64,000 nucleotides of DNA, taken from the NCBI GenBank assembly GCA_034436015.1, contig DAOTWG010000010.1, positions 62,001-126,000 on the forward strand. The letters are read 5' to 3'. Positions 1-8,423 of the stretch are shown piece by piece. Within the stretch, counting starts at the first letter, position 1; every line of letters starts with the position of its first letter. This DNA comes from DAOTVX01 sp034436015 (GTDB lineage Bacteria; Chloroflexota; Anaerolineae; Anaerolineales; Villigracilaceae). The notes under the pieces are model-generated. The model had not been told where the DNA came from. It saw only the letters and a list, made by a program, of their open reading frames with translations, and ran no database searches. The translations under genes were made by a program, and so were the position numbers.

Positions 1-2
1 TG

Positions 3-71
3 TCGGAGGCTCGAGAATCCGTACGAATTACGGAGCAAATCCTGGAGGCAGAATATGGATCCCTTGTTTGA
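3..71 (+). CDS. C-terminal end of an upstream gene (partial, unidentified)
   Basis: The frame starting at base 3 is open from the window edge and stops with TGA at 69-71, overlapping the next start by 17 bases. The 22 visible residues (ending YGSLV) look like a soluble C-terminus, and overlapping stop/start pairs are usual in this cluster. The piece is too short to assign a family. Frame 1 is also open here, so even the reading frame is tentative. Confidence 0.3.
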   Translation, partial: SEARESVRITEQILEAEYGSLV

Positions 72-846
72 CATTCAAGGTCGCGTGGTCGTGCTGACGG
101 GCGCGTGCGGCTTGATTGGGCGGAAAATCGCCGCCGAATTCCTAGCGCGCGGCGCCAACCTGATGCTGGCAGACCTGGAATCGGCCAAGCCGGCCGAGTT
201 CGCCGCCTCGTTGCTCGGCCATCCGGCCGGCGGAAGCGCCAGTGGTATGGCCTGCGACGTGGCCAGCGCGCAACAGGTCGCCGCGCTGGTTGAACGCACA
301 CTGGAAACTTATGGGCGCGTGGATGTCTTGATCAACGCCCACCAATACAAGCCTAAAGGGTTCCTCTCCGCCCAGGCCGAAGATTTCCCGGAAGAACTTT
401 GGGATGCCGTCATCAACGCCAACCTGAAAGGCGCCTTCCTCACCTGCCGCGACTTTGGGCGAATCATGCTGCAACAGGGCAAAGGGTCCATCATCAACTT
501 TGCTTCCACCTATGGCGTAGTCTCCTCGAACCCGGCACTCTACGAGGACAACAGCATGGGCAACCCGATTGCTTATTCCGCCAGCAAGGGCGGGGTCATC
601 ATGCTGACCAAATATCTCGGCGTCTATTGGGCAAAACGAGGCGTTCGAGTCAATTGCCTCACTCCCCACGGCGTGTGGAACAAGCACGAGCCGGCCTTTG
701 TGGAGCGCTTCAGCAAGATGTCGCCCATGGGGCGCTTGATGCAGGTAGAGGAGGTTGTCGGTGCGACGTTGTTTCTGGCGTCCGACGCCTCCAGTTACGT
801 TACGGGCAGCAATTTGCTCGTCGAGGGGGGGTGGACGGCCTGGTAA
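55..846 (+). CDS. SDR family oxidoreductase, PtmA-like (nonulosonate module 1)
   Basis: A 263-residue classical short-chain dehydrogenase. The Rossmann glycine motif TGACGLIG lies at residues 15-22, the catalytic serine is S151 (in ASTYG) and the YxxxK pair is Y174/K178. The C-terminus SDASSYVTG...GGWTAW is nearly the same as in the SDR at 13280-14110, so the two are paralogues. Sequence style and neighbours (NeuB and a CMP-sugar synthetase) resemble PtmA of Campylobacter flagellin glycosylation, an SDR beside CMP-nonulosonate genes whose exact reaction is not clear to me. A good ribosome site (GGAGG at 44-48) precedes the ATG. An NAD(P)-dependent oxidoreduction of a sugar or sugar nucleotide is inferred; the substrate is unknown. 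Confidence 0.85.
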   Translation: MDPLFDIQGRVVVLTGACGLIGRKIAAEFLARGANLMLADLESAKPAEFAASLLGHPAGGSASGMACDVASAQQVAALVERTLETYGRVDVLINAHQYKPKGFLSAQAEDFPEELWDAVINANLKGAFLTCRDFGRIMLQQGKGSIINFASTYGVVSSNPALYEDNSMGNPIAYSASKGGVIMLTKYLGVYWAKRGVRVNCLTPHGVWNKHEPAFVERFSKMSPMGRLMQVEEVVGATLFLASDASSYVTGSNLLVEGGWTAW

Positions 847-863
847 GCTTTGTGGAGTGAGCC

Positions 864-1532
864 ATGAAAGTGAGTATTGTCATCACCTGTTACAATCGTG
901 AGAAGTTCATTGGGCGGGCCATTCGCAGCGCGTTGGCGCAACGTTTTCCGCGTAACGAGTTCGAGGTCATCGTAGTAGATGATGGCTCGACCGACAACTC
1001 GCCACGCATTATCCGCGACTTCGGCAATGACATCGTCTCAATCTTTTTCCGCAAGAATCGCGGCCTGCCGGCCGCGCGCAACATGGGCATTCGCCGGGCG
1101 CGGGGTCGTTTTGTTGTCCATCTCGATTCCGATGATTATATGCACGAAGAACTCATCCACATTGAGTACTTGCATTTGGCGATGAATCTGGATTGGGGCG
1201 CGGTAGCCTGCGATTATTACGAGGTGGATGCCAACGAGCAACACATTTGCCGCCGTGATGCGGAAAAAGACCCCATCGCCTGTGGCATTATGTTCCGCAA
1301 GGAGAACCTCGTCGAAATCGGGCTATATAACGAAAGTATGCTCCTGTGTGAGGACGAGGAGCTGCGTCGCCGTTACGAGGCGCGGTATAAAATCGGCTAT
1401 GTCCATCTCCCACTCTATCGTTACACGCGTCACGATGGCAATCTCACCAACGATAAAGAAGCGTTGGCTCGCTACCGCCAGCGGCTATGCGCTCTAGAAA
1501 CCCGTAACGTCGAACAGGAGCCTGGCTCATGA
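864..1532 (+). CDS. Family 2 glycosyltransferase
   Basis: A 222-residue GT-A enzyme. The N-terminus has VSIVITCYNREKFIGRAIRS and a VDDGSTDNS nucleotide-binding motif near residues 38-46; HLDSDDY near residues 90-96 is the metal-binding DxD. It is shorter than many GT2 enzymes (about 250-330 residues) and has no membrane segment, so it probably acts in the cytoplasm on a lipid-linked or soluble acceptor. Its stop overlaps the next start by 4 bases (ATGA), indicating translational coupling to the NeuB-type gene. Donor and acceptor cannot be read from the sequence. Confidence 0.85.
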   Translation: MKVSIVITCYNREKFIGRAIRSALAQRFPRNEFEVIVVDDGSTDNSPRIIRDFGNDIVSIFFRKNRGLPAARNMGIRRARGRFVVHLDSDDYMHEELIHIEYLHLAMNLDWGAVACDYYEVDANEQHICRRDAEKDPIACGIMFRKENLVEIGLYNESMLLCEDEELRRRYEARYKIGYVHLPLYRYTRHDGNLTNDKEALARYRQRLCALETRNVEQEPGS

Positions 1533-2596
1533 ACCAGAGCGAAATCGTTTTTGGCGCGTTTACCCTGCGCGCCGATCGTCCGTTCCTCATCGCCGAGGCT
1601 GGAGTCAATTACGAAAATGACATACCGACCGCGCTCCGCATGGTAGAGGAGGCCGCAAAGGCCGGCGCGGATGCCATCAAGTTTCAGAGCTACAAAGCCG
1701 AGACGTTAGCCTCTCGCTTCAGCCCTGCTTATTGGGACACGGCGAAAGAACCTACCCGTAGCCAATACGAATTATTCAAGAAGTACGATCACTTTGATAT
1801 GCAGGAGTACCGGCGTCTCGCCGAACATGCTCGCGCCTGCGGCATTTATTTTCTCTCCACCCCGTTTGACGCGCGTTTCGTGGACGCTCTGGCGCCGCTT
1901 ATGCCGGCGGTCAAGGTCGCCTCTGCCGATTTGACCAACCATCCCTTGCTTCGGCGCATCGCGCGTCACAGAAAGCCGGTCATCCTTTCCACCGGAGCGG
2001 CCACACTGGGCGAAATCGAGGAAGCCGTGACCCTCTTGCGCGCCGATGGCGTGGAGCACATCGCCCTATTGCATTGTGTCCTCAGCTATCCCTGCCGCGC
2101 CGAAGACGCCAACCTGGGCGTGATCGCCCATCTGCAAGCTGCTTTCCCCGATCTCGTCATCGGATACAGCGATCACGTACCTCCTGCCTATGGTTGTGCT
2201 GCTCTGACCACTGCTTGGTTGCTTGGCGCGCGGATTCTAGAAAAGCACTTCACCCTCGACAAAACAAGGCCCGGCAATGATCACTACCATGCCATGGACC
2301 CGGAGGACATTCGCCAATTTCGCGCGCAGTGCGACTATGTCACGTCCCTGCTAGGCGAGGGGCGGAAGCGCGTCTTTGCCTGCGAGGCAGAGGCGCGTCG
2401 TCAGGCGCGGCGCAGCTTAGTCGCCGCCCGCGCGATCCGTGCTGGCGAACGTGTGGCAGAAGACGATATCCTCATTAAGCGTCCTGGCAGTGGAATCGAT
2501 CCTCGCTTCCTCGAGGTGGTTGTTGGCGCTATTGCCCTGCGCGATGTTCAGGAAGATGAACCCTTCCAGTGGGATATGTTCCTCCGGCGTTCATGA
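1529..2596 (+). CDS. NeuB/SpsE-type nonulosonic acid synthase with SAF domain
   Basis: This 355-residue protein belongs to the N-acetylneuraminate synthase family, which condenses phosphoenolpyruvate with a hexose or amino-hexose to make a nine-carbon sugar acid. The TIM barrel covers about residues 15-275 (FLIAEAGVNYEND, DAIKFQSYK, LSTGAATL, LHCVLSYPC, GYSDH, LEKHFTLD). After RRSLVAARAIRAGE the last 65 residues form the SAF/antifreeze-like domain that usually closes the active site in NeuB. The second NeuB here (15369-16256) lacks this domain. The gene is coupled to the GT2 gene upstream and followed by a cytidylyltransferase, giving a synthase-activation pair. Neu5Ac, legionaminic or KDN-type product is not decided. 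Confidence 0.9.
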   Translation: MNQSEIVFGAFTLRADRPFLIAEAGVNYENDIPTALRMVEEAAKAGADAIKFQSYKAETLASRFSPAYWDTAKEPTRSQYELFKKYDHFDMQEYRRLAEHARACGIYFLSTPFDARFVDALAPLMPAVKVASADLTNHPLLRRIARHRKPVILSTGAATLGEIEEAVTLLRADGVEHIALLHCVLSYPCRAEDANLGVIAHLQAAFPDLVIGYSDHVPPAYGCAALTTAWLLGARILEKHFTLDKTRPGNDHYHAMDPEDIRQFRAQCDYVTSLLGEGRKRVFACEAEARRQARRSLVAARAIRAGERVAEDDILIKRPGSGIDPRFLEVVVGAIALRDVQEDEPFQWDMFLRRS

Positions 2597-2614
2597 CGCG
2601 AATGCTAAACGGAA

Positions 2615-3448
2615 ATGGCCAACCATCCACGAACTGTAGCCATCATTCAGGCCCGCACCGGCTCCATCCGCTTGCCAAACAAAGTCCTGTGCGATTTAAT
2701 CGGACAGCCGGTACTCGTGCGCGTTGTGGAGCGGACTCGCCGCGCCACATTGGTGGACGAAACCGTCGTTGCTACCACTTTAGAAGCCGCCGACGAGGCC
2801 ATCGAAGCGCTGTGTCGTCAACGAGGCTATTCCTGTTTCCGCGGCTCGTTGTATGACGTGCTCGATCGGTACTACCGGGCCGCCAAACAATTTGCTGCCG
2901 ATGTCGTTGTACGCATTACCGCGGATTGCCCGTTGATTGATCCGGACGTGATCGACGAGACGATCTTGAAATTCTGTCGTCGTCGGGTGGATTTTGCCGC
3001 CAACCGTTTACCGCCTCCTTGGCATCGCACCTACCCGATCGGACTGGACGTAGAGGTATGCACCTTTGCAGCATTGGAACGTGCCTGGCGCGAGGCAACG
3101 CAACCCTTCCAGCGCGAGCATGTTATGCCTTATCTGTATGAGGGCGCGCCCGAAACGAACACGGTGTCCACGAAAGACGTCCTTGTTCAATCTCCACGCG
3201 GCTTCCGTATTCTTGTTGTCCATCACGACCCTGATTACGGAGCGCTGCGCTGGGCTGTGGATACGCCGGAAGATTTAGAAGCCATGCGTCAGGTTTATGC
3301 CCATTTCGGCGGACGCGATGATTTCTCATGGAAGGATGTTCTACAACTTTACCAGCAAAGACCAGAGCTATCCCAAATCAACGCGGGCGTGAAGCATAAG
3401 TCGCTGTACGACGTGGATTTGCGGCCGTCGAACACAACAGTGGTGTAG
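2615..3448 (+). CDS. SpsF/NeuA-type cytidylyltransferase
   Basis: A 277-residue nucleotidyltransferase of the acylneuraminate cytidylyltransferase superfamily, SpsF branch. The N-terminal signature AIIQARTGSIRLPNKVL binds CTP, and RITADCPLIDPDVID near residue 105 carries the metal-binding acidic residues. The expected reaction is transfer of CMP (or another NMP) to the product of the NeuB just upstream. It differs from the NeuA-HAD protein at 14144, so the cluster has two independent activating enzymes. The start at 2615 is preferred because it begins the family signature. GT4 follows after 4 bases. Confidence 0.85.
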   Translation: MANHPRTVAIIQARTGSIRLPNKVLCDLIGQPVLVRVVERTRRATLVDETVVATTLEAADEAIEALCRQRGYSCFRGSLYDVLDRYYRAAKQFAADVVVRITADCPLIDPDVIDETILKFCRRRVDFAANRLPPPWHRTYPIGLDVEVCTFAALERAWREATQPFQREHVMPYLYEGAPETNTVSTKDVLVQSPRGFRILVVHHDPDYGALRWAVDTPEDLEAMRQVYAHFGGRDDFSWKDVLQLYQQRPELSQINAGVKHKSLYDVDLRPSNTTVV

Positions 3449-3452
3449 GACC

Positions 3453-4568
3453 ATGGCGCGTCTTCTGTACTTTTCTCTTGACTATACCCCTCACGATCAC
3501 CGTTTTCTGGCAACTTTGGCGGAAACGGAGCATGAGGTCCTTTACGTGCGTTTGCAGCGTGGCCCACGCCAGACCGAAGATCGGCCGCTGCCGGCCGCGA
3601 TTCGGCGGGTGCCATGGGAGGGTGGGCAGCGTCCTTTCCGATGGAGCGACGCGCCGCGCTTGACCCTGGCGTTCTGGTGTCTGTTGCGTCGGTTTTGCCC
3701 TGATTTGGTTCACGCCGGCCCCATCCAGACCTGCGCCTTCATCGCCGCCTTAGCCGGCGCGCGTCCGCTCTTGACTATGTCCTGGGGCTTCGACTTGATG
3801 CAAGACGCCGAAAGGAACGGATGGTGGAGAGCTGCCACGCGCTACACGCTGCGCGCCAGCGACTTCTTCGTCAGCGACGCAGAGGCCACTCGCCAGAAGG
3901 CCATTACCTTTGGCATGAACCCGGCGCGCACGCTTGTTTTCCCTTGGGGCGTTGATCTTGACCACTTCCGCCCTCCCTTATTCTCTCCTTATCGCGCTGT
4001 CTCGCAAACCTCGCCGTTCACCATCCTCTGCAATCGCGCTTGGGAACCGCGTTACGGGGTAGATGTGCTGGCAAGGGCGTTTGTGCAAGTCGCCCGACAA
4101 CGTGAAAACGCGCGCCTCTTGCTCCTGAACGGCGGATCGCAGGCCGCGCTTCTGCGTCAGATTTTCGAACGCGGCAACGTGAGCGAGCGCGTGACGTTCG
4201 CTGGCCAGGTCGCTCAGCGTGCGTTGCCACGTTACTATCATATGGCCGATTTATTTATCAGCCCTTCCTATGTGGACGGGTCGTCTGTTTCCTTGCTAGA
4301 GGCCCTGGCTTGCGGTTTGCCTTGCCTTGTTTCGGATATTCCGACGAACCGTGAGTGGATAGAAGACGATGTCAATGGCTGGCTTTTCCCGGTTGGTGAT
4401 GTAGAGGCTCTGGCGGCGAGAATCCTGCATGTGATGGACAACCGCGCTGCTCGGGAGCGCGTCCGCTTGGCCGCGCGCGCTACCGCCGAAGCCAAAGCCG
4501 ATTGGAAAAAGAATTCGCAGGTTCTGCTTGAGGCTTATCGTCGCGTTCTTGGCCACGAACATTGCTAA
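3453..4568 (+). CDS. Family 4 glycosyltransferase
   Basis: A 371-residue GT-B retaining glycosyltransferase. The C-terminal half carries the family features: VDLDHFRPP, a donor-binding stretch beginning SPSYVDGSSVSLLEALACG with the EX7E-type acidic pair, and SDIPTNREWI. The N-terminal half is a Rossmann-like acceptor domain with MSWGFDLMQDAERN. No membrane segment is evident, so it is probably a peripheral enzyme of the inner leaflet. It sits 4 bases after the cytidylyltransferase and is followed by a 107-base gap, the largest inside the cluster. Donor sugar unknown. Confidence 0.87.
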   Translation: MARLLYFSLDYTPHDHRFLATLAETEHEVLYVRLQRGPRQTEDRPLPAAIRRVPWEGGQRPFRWSDAPRLTLAFWCLLRRFCPDLVHAGPIQTCAFIAALAGARPLLTMSWGFDLMQDAERNGWWRAATRYTLRASDFFVSDAEATRQKAITFGMNPARTLVFPWGVDLDHFRPPLFSPYRAVSQTSPFTILCNRAWEPRYGVDVLARAFVQVARQRENARLLLLNGGSQAALLRQIFERGNVSERVTFAGQVAQRALPRYYHMADLFISPSYVDGSSVSLLEALACGLPCLVSDIPTNREWIEDDVNGWLFPVGDVEALAARILHVMDNRAARERVRLAARATAEAKADWKKNSQVLLEAYRRVLGHEHC

Positions 4569-4675
4569 GCTGTTCTTGCCGCGTAAAGGCAGGAATTATC
4601 TTTCTCTGGAGTATCTTTTTCCGCAGCCACCTTCGACTCGCGAATTTGCCAACACATCTGGCATAGGAGGCCAAT

Positions 4676-5659
4676 ATGTCTCGAACGAAAGTGCTTGTCA
4701 CTGGCGCGGGCGGCTTTATCGGCCACCATCTGGTCGCCTATCTGAAACGCAAGGGATATTGGGTCCGTGGCGTTGACCTCAAATATCCAGAATTCAGCGA
4801 GGTGGACGCCGACGAGTTTGAGATTCTCGATTTACGTCGCTGGGACAACTGCCTGCAGGCCACGCGCGGCGTGGAGGAAGTCTATGGTCTGGCAGCCGAT
4901 ATGGGCGGCATGGGATTCATCTCCTCGCACCATGCTCAGATTTTGCACAACAACTCACTCATCAACATTCACACATTAGAAGCCGCGCGCCTCAACGGCG
5001 TCCGGCGCTATTTCTATACCTCTTCGGCTTGCGTCTATCCGGAATATCGTCAAACCGATGCTAATGTGACGCCGCTCAAGGAAGAAGACGCCTACCCTGC
5101 TCAGCCGCAGGATGCCTATGGGTGGGAAAAGCTAGTCATGGAACGTCTCTGCGCTCACTACCGTGAGGACTACGGTTTGGAGACGCGCGTTGTGCGTTTT
5201 CACAACATCTACGGACCGGAGGGCACGTGGGAAGGCGGGCGCGAGAAGGCACCGGCCGCGCTCTGTCGCAAGATCGCCATTGCGAAACTAACTGGCAACC
5301 ATGAAATCGAAGTCTGGGGCGACGGCGAGCAAACGCGTTCGTTCTGTTATATCGATGACTGTGTGGAAGGAATCTATCGGTTGATGCGCTCCGATTACCC
5401 TCATCCGCTCAATCTTGGTTCTGACCGCTTGGTGACCATCAACCAACTCGCGCATCTCATTGCGGAGATCGCCGGTATCCAAATCACCATCAAACACGTT
5501 CCTGGCCCGCAAGGCGTGCGCGGGCGCAACTCCGACAACACTCGTCTCCGTCAGGTGCTCGGCTGGGAACCACAGATCTCGCTGGAAGAGGGCCTGGCGC
5601 GCACCTACGCTTGGATTGAGGGCCAGGTGGCGCGTAAACTCGGTCTTGTTGCCTCATGA
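4676..5659 (+). CDS. NAD-dependent epimerase, GDP-mannose 3,5-epimerase-like
   Basis: A 327-residue extended SDR. It opens with VTGAGGFIGHHL (NAD-binding GxxGxxG) and has SSACVYPEY and the YGWEK catalytic YxxxK. The motif AADMGGMGFI is characteristic of GDP-mannose 3,5-epimerases, which make GDP-L-galactose and GDP-L-gulose. Related enzymes supply heptoses or rare L-sugars, so the precise product is uncertain. A strong Shine-Dalgarno (AGGAGG) precedes the ATG. The 107-base space upstream could hold an internal promoter, but I see no convincing hexamers. In this cluster it probably supplies a nucleotide-sugar donor for the glycan. Confidence 0.82.
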   Translation: MSRTKVLVTGAGGFIGHHLVAYLKRKGYWVRGVDLKYPEFSEVDADEFEILDLRRWDNCLQATRGVEEVYGLAADMGGMGFISSHHAQILHNNSLINIHTLEAARLNGVRRYFYTSSACVYPEYRQTDANVTPLKEEDAYPAQPQDAYGWEKLVMERLCAHYREDYGLETRVVRFHNIYGPEGTWEGGREKAPAALCRKIAIAKLTGNHEIEVWGDGEQTRSFCYIDDCVEGIYRLMRSDYPHPLNLGSDRLVTINQLAHLIAEIAGIQITIKHVPGPQGVRGRNSDNTRLRQVLGWEPQISLEEGLARTYAWIEGQVARKLGLVAS

Positions 5660-5675
5660 AAAGGGAAGGAGCGAT

Positions 5676-6575
5676 ATGGCGTTTCTTACTATCTTCACTG
5701 CGCCAAAACCGTTTACAAACCCTCACATTTGCCTGATTCAACGGAACGCTATTCAATCCTGGCTACATCTGCCCGATGTGGAAGTGCTCTTGATTGGGGA
5801 TGAGGAGGGCATTCCCGAAACTGCGACGGAGTTTGGCGTGCGGAATGTCAGGGAAGTCGGGCGCGATGAAAACGGCGTGCCTACTGTCCGCTCTGTCATG
5901 GAGATTGGTCACACCTACAGCGATAGTCCTCTGTTGTGCTATGCCAATGCAGATATGATTTTGATGTCGGATCTGGTCACGGCCGCGCGTCAGGTGGCTG
6001 CACAGGCCAAAGATTTCCTGCTGGTTGGCCAGCGCTGGAATCTAGACGTCACAGAGCCCATCTCCTTCGATGGGGATTGGGAAGAACGGTTACGGCGGGA
6101 TGTCGAAGCGCGTGGCGAATTCTACAATCCGTGGGGTATTGATTTCTTTGTCTTCCCGCGCCACCTGTATACCGATGTGCCCGACTTCACGATTGGCCGT
6201 CCGGCCTGGGACAATTGGATGGTGTATCACGCGATGAAGACATGGGGGTTGGCTATTGATGTCACGCGCTCCGTGACCGTTATCCATCAAAATCATGATT
6301 ACAGCCATCTACCTGGCAACAGACCGCCTTACGGATCGGAGGTAGCCAAACGCAACCTAGCCAAGGCTGGAGGGCGGCGGTGCGTCTACCACGTGCTGGA
6401 TACAAACCGCGAATTGATTCGTGGGCAGATTCGCCGTCCGAAGTTTTATCTGGCGCGCGTCCTGCGTCGTCTGGAGCGTTGTTTCCTGACCGATGATTTG
6501 CACAGCCTCAAAGCCCGAATCGGCTTTCGCATCAAACGGTTGGAAAGCCGTTACTACGCTATCCCGAGAAGATAG
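5676..6575 (+). CDS. Putative GT-A-fold glycosyltransferase, unassigned family
   Basis: The frame is open from 5460, but the ATG at 5676 has a good ribosome site (AAGGAG) and follows the epimerase stop, giving 299 residues. The N-terminal region (FTAPKPF, IQRNAIQSW, LLIGDEEG) and LLCYANADMI, with an acidic metal-binding-like NAD, resemble GT-A transferases that read a nucleotide sugar. NPWGIDFFVFPRHLY and DNWMVYHA near residues 155-190 are also seen in such proteins. I do not recognise a named family. It probably adds a sugar in the same glycan, judged from fold motifs and operon context only. Confidence 0.65.
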   Translation: MAFLTIFTAPKPFTNPHICLIQRNAIQSWLHLPDVEVLLIGDEEGIPETATEFGVRNVREVGRDENGVPTVRSVMEIGHTYSDSPLLCYANADMILMSDLVTAARQVAAQAKDFLLVGQRWNLDVTEPISFDGDWEERLRRDVEARGEFYNPWGIDFFVFPRHLYTDVPDFTIGRPAWDNWMVYHAMKTWGLAIDVTRSVTVIHQNHDYSHLPGNRPPYGSEVAKRNLAKAGGRRCVYHVLDTNRELIRGQIRRPKFYLARVLRRLERCFLTDDLHSLKARIGFRIKRLESRYYAIPRR

Positions 6576-6576
6576 T

Positions 6577-7530
6577 ATGCGTTTTGGACAGAATCCCGCA
6601 AAATTCATCCATCGAGTCGACCGACCTGCCGAGGTAACGATCGCGGTCGTCTCGTGCATTCCTTTCTTGAGCGGATTCCACGAGCAGAGCTTAGAGGTGC
6701 TCAAGGCTTGTTTGACCAGCATTCACGAGCACACGCCGGAGGCTCACGATTTGCTGGTGTTTGACAATCATTCCTGTCGCGAGGTGCGCGATTACCTGCG
6801 TGAGGCATATGAGCAAGGAATCATCCAGTGTCTCGTGCTTTCCGACAAGAACGTTGGGAAGATCGGGGCGTGGAATTTCCTATTTGGCGCGGCGCAGGGT
6901 AAATACGTCGTGTTCGCGGATAGCGACATCTGCTTTCGTCCCGGCTGGCTTTCGGCCTCGCTAGCACTGTTCGAATCCTTCCCGAAGGTGGGTATGGTCA
7001 CCGCGCGGCCACTGCGGACGCCTATGGAATTTTCCTCTGCCACGCTGGACTGGGCGCGCCGGCAATCCACTTCCGTTCTGGAGGAAGGGTGCTTCCTGGA
7101 TTGGGAGACCTACTGGGAACATGTCCAAAGCCTTGGACATAGCGAAGCCAGGGCGCGACGGGAATATACACAGGGTAAGGATTATCGTCTTTCCTATCGG
7201 GGCACTAGGGCGTTCGTCGGCGCGGCGCATTTCCAATTCATGGCGCGCAGCGAGGTGTTGAAGAAAATTCTGCCTCTACCGGCGGGTGAACCCATGCGCG
7301 GCGAGCGCGCGCTGGATATCGCGGTTAACAGCATGGGCTTGTTGCGTCTCGCTACCCCCCGACCGTTGGTCTGGCACATGGGCAATTGCCTTGCTGCCGC
7401 TACTCCGGTTCGGCGACGCACGCGGGGCAGGTCTTTCTGGACACGCTTCTTGCATCGGAGCGTGATTCGTCGCCTACTCCTTGGCCTGCATAATCGCATT
7501 TTTCGATGGTACTTTTTCAATGTGGACTAA
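6577..7530 (+). CDS. Family 2-like glycosyltransferase
   Basis: A start at 6577, one base after the previous stop, gives 317 residues; the open frame upstream to 6493 lies inside the previous gene. The GT-A domain shows IAVVSCIPFLSGF, LLVFDNHSCREV, KNVGKIGAWNFLF and VVFADSDICFRPGWL, where the DSD is the metal-binding DxD. The C-terminus is basic (RRRTRGRSFW, RRLLLGLHNR) and may sit on the membrane surface. Most likely an inverting transferase of the same glycan; its donor cannot be predicted. Confidence 0.8.
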   Translation: MRFGQNPAKFIHRVDRPAEVTIAVVSCIPFLSGFHEQSLEVLKACLTSIHEHTPEAHDLLVFDNHSCREVRDYLREAYEQGIIQCLVLSDKNVGKIGAWNFLFGAAQGKYVVFADSDICFRPGWLSASLALFESFPKVGMVTARPLRTPMEFSSATLDWARRQSTSVLEEGCFLDWETYWEHVQSLGHSEARARREYTQGKDYRLSYRGTRAFVGAAHFQFMARSEVLKKILPLPAGEPMRGERALDIAVNSMGLLRLATPRPLVWHMGNCLAAATPVRRRTRGRSFWTRFLHRSVIRRLLLGLHNRIFRWYFFNVD

Positions 7531-7535
7531 CTCGT

Positions 7536-8417
7536 ATGCCTGAAGATGTTCGTTTTTGTCCTCTTTGCGGCAGCGACCGCAGCCAGATGTTTGATCGTCG
7601 CGTCTTTCGTGGACAGACGGTGCAAAATCGCATCTGCCGCGCGTGCGGCTTGGTATATCAATCGCCGCGTCTGACCGGCGCCGAACGAGAAGCGTTCTAC
7701 GCGCAGGAGTATCGTCTACTCTATGGGGGGAGTGCTGAGCCAACCGCGCGCGATTTAAGTGTCCAACGCGCTCGTGCGGAGGCATTGTTGGCCTTCGTCC
7801 GCCCTTTCGTCCGGGCGATTTCCTGGCATCTCGATATTGGCTGCTCGATGGGTGTCCTGCTGCAACGTTTTTCGGAAGTGTACTCGTGCCGGTCGGTCGG
7901 CATCGAGCCGGGCGAAGCCCACCGCCGTTACGCGCAGCAAAAGGGCCTGGAAGTCTTTGCCTCGCTTGATGAATTGACCCAAAAACCGCCAGGAAGGACC
8001 TTTGACTTAATCAGTATGGCGCATGTCCTGGAACACTTGCCCTCGCCGGTGGACTATTTGCAGCGCTTGCGCACCTCGGTGTTAAACCGCAATGGCTGGC
8101 TACTGCTGGAAGTCCCTAATCTCTACATCCATGATTGCTTTGAGATCGCTCATCTCGTTTCCTTTAGCGTACATACTCTGCGCGAGACCTTGCTTCAGGC
8201 CGGCTATAAGATTGTACGGTTGCAGCGGCAAGGTCGTCCCCGCTCCAGGCTTCTGCCGTACTACATCACGGTACTTGCCCGACCCGGCTCTTCTCTTGAG
8301 ACGAATCGAGCGGTTCGTCCTGAACGTTTTGTCCGCCTTAAGCGGAGATTTGGCCTGTGGCGCCGTCGCATCCTTGCTCGCCTCTTTCCAAAACAAGCCT
8401 GGCAGAAAGTGGAATAG
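7536..8417 (+). CDS. Class I SAM-dependent methyltransferase with N-terminal zinc-binding motif
   Basis: With the ATG at 7536 the protein has 293 residues. Four cysteines (C8, C11, C34, C37) form a CPxC...CRAC zinc knuckle, as in the methyltransferase_13/14 sugar C-methyltransferase group. The SAM site follows as LDIGCSMGVLLQRF, and ISMAHVLEHLPSPVDYL is the usual post-motif helix. Such enzymes methylate sugars or nucleotide sugars in glycan clusters. The upstream open frame to 7506 overlaps the previous gene. Whether it acts on C or O, and on which sugar, is unknown. Confidence 0.82.
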   Translation: MPEDVRFCPLCGSDRSQMFDRRVFRGQTVQNRICRACGLVYQSPRLTGAEREAFYAQEYRLLYGGSAEPTARDLSVQRARAEALLAFVRPFVRAISWHLDIGCSMGVLLQRFSEVYSCRSVGIEPGEAHRRYAQQKGLEVFASLDELTQKPPGRTFDLISMAHVLEHLPSPVDYLQRLRTSVLNRNGWLLLEVPNLYIHDCFEIAHLVSFSVHTLRETLLQAGYKIVRLQRQGRPRSRLLPYYITVLARPGSSLETNRAVRPERFVRLKRRFGLWRRRILARLFPKQAWQKVE

Positions 8418-8423
8418 ACGCCA

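Noticed and set aside
142..687. 181-residue open frame on the minus strand inside the first SDR gene
   Set aside because: It is fully antisense to a gene with clear SDR motifs and has no motif or ribosome site of its own.
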